Positions 50,812 through 62,966 of a stretch of DNA of 64,000 nt are shown here, piece by piece; position 1 is the first letter of the stretch, and each line of letters begins with the position of its first letter. The translations under genes were made by a program, and so were the position numbers. Source of the DNA: Chrysomallon squamiferum. Taxonomy: Eukaryota; Mollusca; Gastropoda; Neomphalida; Peltospiridae. The notes under the pieces were generated by a model, which did no database searches, was not told the origin of the DNA, and worked only from the letters and a program-made list of their open reading frames with translations. Location of the stretch: positions 5,858,332-5,922,331 of the forward strand of contig CM022675.1 in NCBI GenBank assembly GCA_012295275.1, given 5' to 3'.

Positions 50812-51581
50812 TTAATAATAATAATAATTATAATTATAATAGTAATAGTAATAACAAGAAGAAATACTATTATTAGTATTACTACTATTACAGTTATCAT
50901 TCTTAGTATTAATGATACTACCTCTACTACCACAACTAGAACCACTATTACTAATTACTACTATCTCTACTGTTAGTACTTCTGCTACTACTACTACTAT
51001 TACTGCTAGTGTTACTACTATCAATAGTATATTCTTCTGTTCCTATTATTATTGCTACTGCAAATATTGTTGTAAGTACTACTGCTACTACTACTACTAC
51101 TACTACTACTATGACTACTACTATTCCTAATACTACTTCTGTCATTAACAATGATACTATTACTATTATTACTGTTACCACTGCTAGTACAACTACAACA
51201 ACATACTACTACTACTATTTTACAGGAGAAAAGCTGGGAAAAAGAAGAGACTTTTAGCTAGATTTGAACAGAAGCAGTTAGCAGAGGAACCTAATGTCTA
51301 CATAGATATTGTTCAAGAACATGATGCCAAAGAGTATGAACAGATTTTGTATTATTTTTATTTCTTTATTTTAGTTTTTATTTTATTTTATTTTTATTTT
51401 ATTTATTTATTTACATTTTATTAGTATTATTGTTTTTTTTTATTTATATTGCTTTTTATCTTTTTAATCATATGAAAATGTTTTCTTCATTTTTATTAAA
51501 ATGGCATCTTCATTTTTTTTTCATGAAGATAAGTTGAGTTATAAATAAATAAATAAATTTATTTATATGAACTTTTTAATA

Positions 51582-51622
<41 letters not shown>

Positions 51623-53093
51623 GCCTGTTTTTCTATACATAACATAGAAATACAAATAAACATTTGCAGAGATGATGTGACAAACACAAGGCAGACAACA
51701 CACAATGAAGGAGACTATGACATCATCCAGAATGCTAGCTACGAGAACTCTAGGTAATTAACTTTTATTAGAATTAATATGTCTGTCTGTCTGTCTTTCC
51801 CTTTGTATCTCTTTCTGCACATCTATAATATATACATATGTATGTATGTGTGTGTGTATGTATCTGTGTGTGTCTGTGTCAACATAGCTACTTTTCTATG
51901 TACACATCTATCTATTTAGAAATATGCATCCTAATCTGTCTATCTATCTGTGTCTGTATCTGCTGTGTCTGTCTGTCTGTCTGTCTGACTGTCTGCCTGA
52001 AATTATTGTAACTATATATCTTTCACTTCATATATGCATAAACTAATCGACAGATATATACAAACATACATACATACACACATACATACACACATACATA
52101 CATATATATATATATAAACTGTTTACAGACTGATGGAGAATGCTAACACAGGTGACACAAAAGAGCCTGAATATGAAAATGAACCTAGCACTAATAACGA
52201 CGATACAAGGTGATTGATATTTTATATTTTCTGTCTGCCTATCTATATATAATTATCCATCTGCTTCTCTCTTCACAAACATACATACACAAACATATCT
52301 TACTGTCTATCTATGTATATGTCTATCTACACTTCTGCCCATCTAGAAATATGAGTCCTAGTCTATTTATTTATCTGTCTCTGTTTTACTGTCTGTCAGT
52401 CCACCTTATCTGATTATAACTGCATATATCTTTCATTTCATATATGCATGCACTAATAGACAAAATATGTATGTATGTATGTACGTGCATATATAAGTGT
52501 GTGTGTGTGTGTGTATATAAATGTATATATATACAGACATATACATACATGCATATATATGTATATATATATATTGTTTACAGGATGATGAAGATTGCTA
52601 ATGCAACTGACACAACAGAGCCTGAATATGTAAATGAACTGAGCACTAATAAAGACAATACAAGGTGACTGATGTTTCATATTTTCTTCTATCTATCTAT
52701 CTCTATATCTATATTCATACATACATACATACATACATCTGTCTGTCTCGATGTCTGTCCATCTGTCTCTCCCAATTTTTCAGGGAAACAACAACTGCCT
52801 TTTAAAAACATTAATTACATCCATGAATTATATCCTTCTGTTATATCTTTAAACTAACTTAAATACCCTGACACTGTTTGATGCACATACATTAGTGATT
52901 TCAGACTGGCAAATAGACACGTGGCACTTACTGAAATGTCATTTGTCATGTTTTAAAATAAAAACTCTTTGCTCTATCAGTAATTCTCTTTTATGTCATG
53001 CTTTACCAGATTTACCTAATTTTGAGTGGAAATAACTCTACTTGTTTTAATTTTATTGTATACTGCTTTTTGTCATGTGTGTGTGTTTGTGTA

Positions 53094-53136
<43 letters not shown>

Positions 53137-53504
53137 ACTGTGTGTGTCCATGTATATATATTTATATATTTATGTATTCTAATTAGAGAGATGGTGAAAT
53201 CCATTGGATCAGAATATGAACATGTCAAGTTCGATGACTACATGAACACTAGGTAAATAATATTTTTGTTTATATTATACTTCTATCTGGTTTTTTATTT
53301 GTATTTTTTAATTTTATTTATTAATTTTTTATTTATTTCTGTTAAATTTAGTTTCAATTTTTTATTGTTTCCTGTTTGTGTGTGTATGTGTGTTTATATG
53401 CATTTGAGAAAATAGTACTGTGAGATATAAATTCGAACATTTGTTTTTCACATCCATTCAGTCATTTAAAATAAATCATTCATAAATTAAAACCCACTGC
53501 TTCA

Positions 53505-53579
<75 letters not shown>

Positions 53580-53626
53580 GTTTTTGTTTACATTTTAGGG
53601 AGAATGAATATGAAACACTCTCCTGA
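49312..53626 (+). CDS. Small type I receptor-like protein with multi-tyrosine tail (whole gene, 10 exons)
   Basis: Ten exons sum to 840 nt (279 aa plus stop). Residues 1-20 are a signal peptide (MYLLFVLCYSALSVAG). About 80 residues of ectodomain carry no known domain and end in a Ser-Gly run. A membrane span (LIIGLVVGIVIVVAISAVLL) is followed by basic residues (KRRKAGKKKR) and a roughly 150-residue tail. The tail has eight tyrosine motifs: YIDI, YDII, YENS, YENE, YVNE, YEHV, YMNT, YETL. YxN is the known Grb2 SH2 consensus and YxxI/L/V fits other SH2 sites, so signalling by phosphotyrosine is inferred. I do not recognise an orthologue. The gene lies between two copies of a 0.6-kb repeat block. 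Confidence 0.82.
49516..49600. repeat. (TC)n microsatellite in receptor intron 1
   Basis: About 42 TC units. Confidence 0.95.
49669..49890 (+). CDS. Receptor exon 2: ectodomain with Ser-Gly run
   Basis: 74 codons, no cysteine. Ends DSGSGSGSGSGDG, acid-flanked Ser-Gly repeats of the type that carry glycosaminoglycan chains. Acceptor TTCAG, donor GTATAA. Confidence 0.82.
50221..50241 (+). CDS. Receptor exon 3: 21-nt microexon
   Basis: A TTTTTTACAG acceptor is followed by DDTSPPE and a GTAATA donor, phase 1 on both sides, so it can be skipped without a frameshift. Confidence 0.6.
50388..50437. repeat. (AC)n microsatellite
   Basis: About 24 AC units in the intron before the transmembrane exon; a (GT)n run of similar size lies at 49,964-50,001. 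Confidence 0.95.
50560..50644 (+). CDS. Receptor exon 4: transmembrane helix
   Basis: NTNLIIGLVVGIVIVVAI and a Phe/Leu-rich end, then LKR. The exon changes phase from 1 to 2. Confidence 0.9.
51226..51333 (+). CDS. Receptor exon 5: basic stop-transfer and YIDI motif
   Basis: RKAGKKKRLLARFEQKQ then NVYIDIVQEHDAKE. The donor is GTATGA inside the longer open frame; phase 2 joins exon 6 cleanly. Confidence 0.8.
51670..51753 (+). CDS. Receptor exon 6: YDII and YENS motifs
   Basis: NEGDYDIIQNASYENSR: two tyrosines seven residues apart, reminiscent of paired SH2 sites. Phase 2 at both ends. Confidence 0.85.
52129..52209 (+). CDS. Receptor exon 7: YENE motif (tandem copy A)
   Basis: RLMENANTGDTKEPEYENEP then STNNDDTR. 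81 nt, phase 2 on both sides, near-copy of exon 8. Confidence 0.88.
52584..52664 (+). CDS. Receptor exon 8: YVNE motif (tandem copy B)
   Basis: RMMKIANATDTTEPEYVNEL then STNKDNTR. Same length and phase as exon 7; the flanking introns are also similar. Confidence 0.88.
53187..53252 (+). CDS. Receptor exon 9: YEHV and YMNT motifs
   Basis: REMVKSIGSEYEHVKFDDYM then NTR. Phase 2 at both ends. Confidence 0.85.
53511..53577. repeat. (AG)n microsatellite
   Basis: About 33 AG units directly before the last receptor exon, which leaves a purine-rich stretch upstream of its acceptor. Confidence 0.95.
53599..53626 (+). CDS. Receptor exon 10: YETL motif and stop
   Basis: GENEYETLS then TGA after a TTTTAG acceptor. 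A YxxL motif at the very C terminus. Confidence 0.82.
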
Positions 53627-53819
53627 ACATCTTAAATAGAAACACCATCAAGAGATGCAAAAGCATAAAGAAAGAAAAGAAAGACAACTATGTACAGTTG
53701 ATCCCAGTAATTCAAATCACCTAACTTTTCAAGTGGATATTTAATTTGTCAAGTGGATATTAGTTTTTGCACTGCCCACATTCTTGTAACTTTATTTTGT
53801 ACCTAATATTATTTTACTG

Positions 53820-53825
53820 CATCAT

Positions 53826-53880
<55 letters not shown>

Positions 53881-53882
53881 TC
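53820..53882. repeat. (TTTA)n microsatellite
   Basis: About 15 TTTA units in the 3' flank of the receptor gene. Confidence 0.95.
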
Positions 53883-54132
53883 TTTTCTTTTTAATATATT
53901 TTTTTTAATTTTAATTTAATTTAATTTAATTTAATATCTGCACCTAATTTCTGAAATAGATGAAAAATTTTCTCTGTATCTAGTATTTTATAATGTATAA
54001 TAGTTATTTGCTTAAATCACATACTGGTGTATATCCCAAAATGTTTCATAGACATATTGATAAATAAATATGTAGACATAAGCATGAAAGACTTTTTATT
54101 CCTATTCATGGATCCATACTACAACATACAAG

Positions 54133-54762
<630 letters not shown>

Positions 54763-54766
54763 CTGT

Positions 54767-55256
54767 GACCTCTGACTGCCTACTGAATCATTTGCAATGT
54801 AAGCCTGTGCTTTATAAATGGTCATGGCTCATGATTTCCTAAGGTCAGACTGACACCCTCTCGTGAACCTTCTGACTTATTTCTCATTCCATTTAATCCA
54901 CCACAATTTGTTGTAATCAAGATCGTGGTATTTACTCTTCAAACTATCTGTTGAAAGGAGCACATAAACTGTTATAAGCCTTCTCTGTTTTAGTGTGCTT
55001 GACACTTACTTTCTCTTGTTTAATGACATATAGGTATTGTGTGTGTGTGTGTGTGTGTGTGTGTACAGTCAACCCTCCATTTAACAGATATATATATGTA
55101 CAGTGGGCCTACCATTTAACACACCACTTTTTCCACTATTTAAGAAAAATGTTGACAAAATACAAATATTCTCAAAGGTCCAAACAATGTTTACAATGAC
55201 CACGTGTCCATTCATGATGTAGAACCTCTGTGTTTTATCTTAGGATTCTCTACATA

Positions 55257-55325
<69 letters not shown>

Positions 55326-55374
55326 TCTTCTTCTTCTTCTTCTGCTTCTTCTTCTTCTTATTATTATTAATATT

Positions 55375-55412
<38 letters not shown>

Positions 55413-55445
55413 GTTGTGTTTTTCACACTGACAATAACACCTAAA
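54767..55445 (+). repeat. 0.6-kb repeated block, copy 2
   Basis: Same block as 41,950-42,580, about 12.8 kb away in direct orientation, located just after the tyrosine-motif receptor gene. It includes a CAGTCAACCCTCCATTTAAC element, which resembles pogo/Tigger-type ends. Confidence 0.9.
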
Positions 55446-55499
55446 ATTTAGAAATCTCCCACTGTCCCCTCCCTCTCTCTGTCCCTCTGTTAATCCCTG

Positions 55500-55531
<32 letters not shown>

Positions 55532-55665
55532 GTTAATCCATTTTTTTCATATTTATTATAATCCCTCATACCTCTATCTATTACTGTTATTTCTGTTTAT
55601 CCCTGCCCTGTCTGTCTGTTGTCTCTCTCTCTCTGTTAATCCGTTTTTTTTATCTATTACTGTCT

Positions 55666-55674
<9 letters not shown>

Positions 55675-55742
<68 letters not shown>
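55675..55742. repeat. (CT)n microsatellite
   Basis: About 34 CT units after the diverged satellite copy. Confidence 0.95.
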
Positions 55743-55747
<5 letters not shown>

Positions 55748-55799
55748 CTTCCCAGTACCTCACGTATTTCTAATTATAAGTATCATATTTATATATATA

Positions 55800-56683
55800 G
55801 GATCTTTTTATCTGTTTATCTCTTTCTGTTAGTATTATCCCTATTTCTTTTATCTCTCTATCAGTGCTGCCTGTCTTGTGTTCCTCTCAATAAAATCAGT
55901 ATGTTCTGTTTCTCTCTGTCTGTAACCGTTATCGCTTTGTCTCTTTTCTCTGACTATAACCACCTGTCTGACTGGTTACGTTACCTCCAAGACAACAACT
56001 GTTAAATTCGTACATGTATTTGACAGAATTGTTCGTGTTTGAAAAGCAAATATTGACCCACACGCAAGTACACAGACAGACACACGGTCCAGTTCAATCT
56101 CGGACATAATGAAAACTGATACTCTTAAATAATCGTAATTTTTAAAAACAAAGGTATAAAAGTTATTATTTGTTTGAGACATTATCGTTTTCAACAAATC
56201 GGTAGAAATATGAATACTCACCCAGAAGTCTTAGGAAAACTCACGTTAAGCGAATTTCTTTAAAATATTGTATCAGAGGTTATTAGATAGCTTGATATAA
56301 ACATAGTTCAATAACAAAAGAAATTTGAAGCAAATGAAAACAACTGTTTAAGGAAAACACAAATTTTAAAACAATTCCAAAATAAATAACTCACAGACGT
56401 CTGCTTCGATTCGAAATAGGTCCGTGACGTCATGTTTCATACATTACGTCATACATTTCTGTGAGAAGAATTCTGGAGTAAAGTGATTATGTTCTGTTTT
56501 CTTTGTTTTGTTAAATTAACAAATCCGTAACCATAATATGTCCGACGCGATTTAGTCGTAAATACAGTTTGATAAGTTCAACAATACACTAGAGTGGACA
56601 TTTTGTAAATATAAATATGGGAGGTATCTCAATCTGACATCATATCATAGACATTTGTAAATAACAGAAACGACAATAACAGC

Positions 56684-56742
<59 letters not shown>

Positions 56743-58192
56743 AGAGAAAGAAGATGAGGAATAGGACATACATAGGTACACACAAACGTACAAACATACC
56801 AATATTATGATACTACTATTACTACTTCTGATACTACTGCAGCTACAAAAACTACTACCACGTCTACCACTAATACTACTTCCACCACAATGTATACAAC
56901 TGCTGCTACTACAACTACTACTATCATTACTACTGCTGCTGTTATCTACCATAGAACGACTATTACTAATACTATTACCATTATAACTATTGTTATTAGT
57001 ACTACTATTACAACCATAACTAATACTACTAGTACTACTATTACAACCATAACTAATACTACTAGTACCACTACAACAACTACTACTGCCATCGCACTCC
57101 TCCTATTACTACTATTATTACTACTACTATTTCTATGACTATTCCAGCAGTTTCAACTACTATTCTGTTGTCAATACTGCATTTGTTTCTACTGTTACTA
57201 CTATCTGTACGACTACTCATACATGACAACAACAACAACAACTACTACTACTACTTCTACTACTAGTTCTGTCTACCTACAACGAAGGTTTCCCTAAACT
57301 TTTCTTTCTCTGAGGCTGTTTTTATTTAATTTCAATAAACGAAAAAAAAAACAAAAAAAAATAAATAATAATAATAATAAAATAAAAAATAAAAAACACG
57401 CAGTAAAATTTCTAACGCATAGTCAGCCATTTTATTCTTGAATCTGTAAATTGTGAATATATTGCTCTTGGCAACAGGAAAGAGTCACTGGAGTTTGAAA
57501 ATGAAATTTTATAGACTGTTACTAATGTTCTTGCATAGCAACCATGTCAAGTTAATATCTTTAAGATATTATTCTTTCTGTCTGGCAGTCTGTCTATTAT
57601 TTATTTATCTAGTATATATTCATCTTCCTACTCGCCTATTCGTTATGTGTATCTGTGTATTTGTGAATACGCGTGTGTATATATATATATTGTTGTGTGT
57701 ATGTCAGTATCTGTGCACATGAGTATGTGTCAGTATTAGTGCGTATTGTATTTTTTGTTTAAGTACTTGTATGTATTGCGTAATTTTGTTTGTGAGTGTA
57801 TGTATATTGATGTTGGTTTATGTGTGAGTGTATGTGTGTATTGTGTATTTGTATGTGGATGTGTGTGTGTATATATATATATATATATAAAGTTAGTGTG
57901 CGTGTGTATTTGAGTATTTTGTTTATTTTTGTGTGTGTGCATTTGTATATATATTAAAGTTAGTGTTTATGAGTATTTGCATGTTCCTATCCTATTCATA
58001 ATCATATTTACAAAACTACACGTTTGTATTCTGCCTCTGCATATTATACGTAATGAAGTGTTCTTCCTAGATGTAAGATAACAATTACTGACCTACGTAA
58101 CGCTTGGAGCACTATTACTTCCTTCTGCAGTAGTTGCGAGACAGACTAACTTTGTAATATTATTTGTTTAACTCAGCTGTGAACAAAGTCAT
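55800..58192. other. Intergenic region upstream of the lectin-like gene
   Basis: Contains a short less AT-rich patch with TGACGTCA and TTACGTCA (56,425-56,455), (AAT)n at 56,688-56,742 and an ACT-rich tract to 57,270. No gene seen. Confidence 0.5.
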
Positions 58193-58256
58193 GACAGCGT
58201 TGATCCCAGTTTTGTGTTTTTGTTTTTTGTTAACAGCGTTTTCAGAAAAACTCGGT
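58193..58256 (+). CDS. Lectin-like gene exon 1: signal peptide
   Basis: 64 nt from ATG to a GTAAGT donor, phase 1. Hydrophobic core VLCFCFLLTAF. Confidence 0.8.
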
Positions 58257-58345
58257 AAGTACCGTTAATTGTATCTGAAGAATGCTGGCTTATCTCGGTT
58301 CATATCAAACAGACAAATAATTGTATAAACATAAACATTCATTCA

Positions 58346-58381
<36 letters not shown>

Positions 58382-58922
58382 TATATATTTATTTACTCAC
58401 GCACGTGTGTTTGTCTATTTTCTTCAAATTCATTTTAAAATAATATTAAAGTAACTATATTAAATATATTAATTATTTTATTATTGTGAAAAAAAAAGTA
58501 ATATAAATACTTAAATATGTAAAGGGATTACCGATGTGTATAATTATCTAGAATTAACTAACTCAACTTTCAGTGTGTTCGGAAATGTGTTTTACATAAT
58601 AAATACACACGTACATACATATAGATATACAATCACAGAAACACACGTACAAATGATATACATACACACGTACATACAAACATACACACGTACATACAAA
58701 CATACACACGTACATACAAACACACACATATATGAATACATACACACATACATACTCACACACAATACACACACACATACACATACAAACATACACAGAT
58801 ATATTCACACACATAAAATATACATACGCATACACATACAATCATACATATATGCACACAACACATATATACATAAACACTTACTAATCAGACGCACATA
58901 AGAAAGAGAATATTCAAATCCT

Positions 58923-58976
<54 letters not shown>

Positions 58977-59322
58977 TACAGACACATACAGAAATACATG
59001 GTGACAGAGGGAGAGACATACATCTACGTGAAGAGAGCTGAAGAACTGAGGTGAACGTTTTAAATTTCAGCTTTCTGGCGGAATCCAAAGAGTACGTTCT
59101 TACATGATGAGTCCTTTATCACCGAGCCGTTGACGTGGTGGGATGCTGCTGGCGAAGGCTGTGGCGACGACGGCGTTTTGTTGTCACGCGAAAATATCGA
59201 TGATGACCTTGGAATAGATATGACACATTCTGAAAAATACTGGATAGGCGCTTTGGAAACTTACACAGCCTGGATATGGACAGGTACGTGTACTGGGGGT
59301 TGGGGGGGTACGTTAATTATTT

Positions 59323-59362
<40 letters not shown>

Positions 59363-60852
59363 TGTGCGTGTTTATATATACGTGTGTTGGTGAGATGTGA
59401 CAAAAAAAAATTAAATTAGTGTCTTAGATTTATGATTGAATATATATTTATACATTTATTTTTTCTTATTTTCAGGGGGCTAGGGTTCTCTGGAGGTTTA
59501 TTTTTTTATTTTTTTTTATTTTTTTTTTATTGTTTTTCCTTGTTTGTTTTTGTTTTTCTGTTGTTTATATATATATATATATATATATATTTATTTATTT
59601 TTTTAAAGTAAAAATAAATGCCAAATAAATAAATTTAACAATAAATGCCATGCAAAAATAAAATAAAGATAAAACAAATACAGATGTAGATAGAGACCAA
59701 CAGATAAATATATCAATAGATAGATATTTTAAAAAAGATAGCTAGATAGATATAGATATATAAAACAATAAAATGAACTAATAAAATGCACGCTGATACT
59801 TTTGTGTTTACATTTCAGAAGATAATTCGTCACTCTTTGTTCTTAATGGATCCTTGAATGCTTCCGTTAAACAATTGTTCACTTCCGTTGAAGAGATCAG
59901 TGACAACGCCCCCTATCAGTGTTACAGAAGATGCAAGAGGGCTTCTATAGGTTTACAGGTTATAAACAAAAAATAAAATCTTATAAAATAATTATAATTT
60001 CATTTATATTATTATTATTATTATTATTATTATATTGTTCTTGTTGCTGTTATGTCATTGTATTTGTGTTAAATGTTTGTTAAAGTGCGTTATAATGTCC
60101 GCATATTAGAGTTTATATAATATTGTGTTTACATTAAACTGGTTATGACACATAGTTAATGTTATATTTATATTAGAGTGTTTATGATATAACGTGTGTG
60201 TTATAGTGTCTATATTACAGTGTTCGAAATATAGTGTTTGTTCTAAAGTGTATATGTAATGGTGTTTCTAATACAGTGTCTGTGTTAGAGTATTTATATT
60301 GCAGTGTACTATAGTATGCGGTTTATATCAAAGCGTCAACATTACAGTGGATATGTTGCAGTTGTTTATGTTATAGTGTTTATATTGCAGCGTCCAGATT
60401 ACAATGTTTATGTTAGATTGTAAATGCTATAGTGTTTTTATTACTGCGACTGCATTATAGTGTTTACGTTACCGTGAATATGTTATAGTGTGTTCCATTA
60501 CCGTATGTGTTTGATGATTATGTTAGAGGCTGTTTCTTAGCTTTTGTAATGACGGAGTATATGATACAGAGTTTATAACACAGGGAAAGAAATGCTATTG
60601 TCTGACGTCATCACCGCCAACCACACGTCATATTGATGACGTCAAATGTCCTGGCTCGTTCTATCAGTTCTGTGGAAGTGCCGACGTCATGTCAGTTTAT
60701 AATATAGGTAAATCTGCGCATATGTTTGTGCGTGTGCGTATGTGTGTGTGGTTTCTTTTATAAATAATAATAGTAATTTTCAGTGGCTAACAATGTGTTT
60801 TTTATAAATTTTGTAGTTGATAAAATGAAAGTTATTAATTTATTTATTTGCA

Positions 60853-60906
<54 letters not shown>

Positions 60907-62214
60907 CATCATCATCATTATTATTATTATCATCATTATTATTATTGTTATAATTATAATTGTTATTATTGTTATTATTATTATTTAATTGTTTTAATTG
61001 TTTTCCTTTTTTTTTTTTTTTTTTTAATCTGTTCATTATTCCACTAATATTTCCAGATTTACCCAAAGATCTGAAGTTTGACAACCTCGAAGATGTCAGT
61101 TGCGGATATCTTTACGGAAAACATCATCTTATTTTCAAAAATGATTTTGAACTAAGATGTGACAAATCGTGTGATAGTGAACTGTATTACACTTGTCCAG
61201 GTGATCTCCTAATGTCTTTGTTGTTGCTGTTGCTGCTGCTATTACCACTACTACAACTATTACTACTACAGGCACTACTGCTCCTTCTACGATTAGTGGT
61301 ACTGCTGATACTATCACGACGACTACCACTCTACTACATCTAATACTACTACTACTAATATTACTATTGGCTCTAGTACTATTACTTCTATTACTTTTAT
61401 TACTACTACCAGTGGTACTAATGCCACTGTTTTAAAGTTAAATGCAGTATTATTTCTAATACCAGTTTTTCATGCCTTTTAGCCCAATACAAAAAACAAA
61501 ACAGAATAAAAAAATAAAAATAAAAAACAACAAAAACAACAACAATAAGGTTAAACGTAAATAAATAAATATAATTATAGCATCATTATCATCATCAATA
61601 ACAACATCAGCAGCAACAACAACGACAACAGCAATAATAATAATAACAACAAATCTTTACAGAAAGGAAAAAAACGATCAAACACAAAAAGTAATAAAAC
61701 TTGATGAATAAAACAACAACAAACAACAAAAAAAAAAAAAAAAAAAAAAAAAAAATAAAAAAAAAAAAAAAATAAATAAATGAAAAAAATAAATAAATAA
61801 ATAAATAAAAATAAAACGAAAACGGAAAATGAAATAGAATAATATACACACAAAATATTTACATCTTACATAGAAAAACGTTACGACGGTGATGACGCTG
61901 ATTGTAAAAATGGAGTCTGTGTGTCTACAGAGAGAGCAACGTGGAATATCTCCATGTCTAAGTGCGATAATCAGCTTTACAAACTGACAGATGACGTCAT
62001 CAGTGACATCACCAATTTGATATCAGACCACCTCGGTCTGTTAAAAGGGACGAAAGAGTACTGGGTTGGACTGAAGAGATCCAGAAAGTTTAAATGGACG
62101 GATGGTAAGAAACGGTGTCAGAATCTTGTTTTGTTCATTAGACGTTAATGAAAATACCCTACAAGAATTCAGTTCCATAGATATAACTCTGAAATACTGT
62201 ATTTTTTTTATTTT

Positions 62215-62271
<57 letters not shown>

Positions 62272-62909
62272 TAAAATATATGGCTGTTGTGATTTTAGCA
62301 TATTTGTTTTATTTTATTTTTGTTTCGTTTTATTTAATATCGTTTTTTCTTCTTCTTTTTTTGTTGTTGTTGTTGTTCTTCTTCTTTCTTCTTCTTCTTC
62401 TTCTTCTTCTTCTTCTTCTTCTTCTTCTTCTATTATTATTATTATTAGATAATGTTTTCTAACTGTTTTAAAATTATATATATATATTTGCGGGGTTTTT
62501 TTTAATTTACACTTCAGGCATTGACTTTGAAGAAATGTTTCAAAATGAAAACAGCAACTCGCTGAAATGTGTCTATATGCTCCTGACAGAAACAGGACAA
62601 AGAAAATTTGGATTCTTGGACTGTAACAAAGAACTCCGTGCAATTTGTCTTACGAGTACGTCTGCATTTTTATGAAAATAATTTCGATAAAGTTGGAATT
62701 CAAGTCGATTAGTTGTTGGGATTGCTTCAATCTGTGTACATTCAGACTTTATTATTATAAAGTTTCATCTGTTAAAAAAAAAAGATGTTGTCATTATTGT
62801 TGTTGTTGTCGCTGCTGCTGCTGTTGTTATTATTATTACTATGATTGCTTATTTGCTGTGTTCTCTTTTCTTCTTACTTACTTACTTACTCATATTAATA
62901 CTATTACAC

Positions 62910-62966
<57 letters not shown>

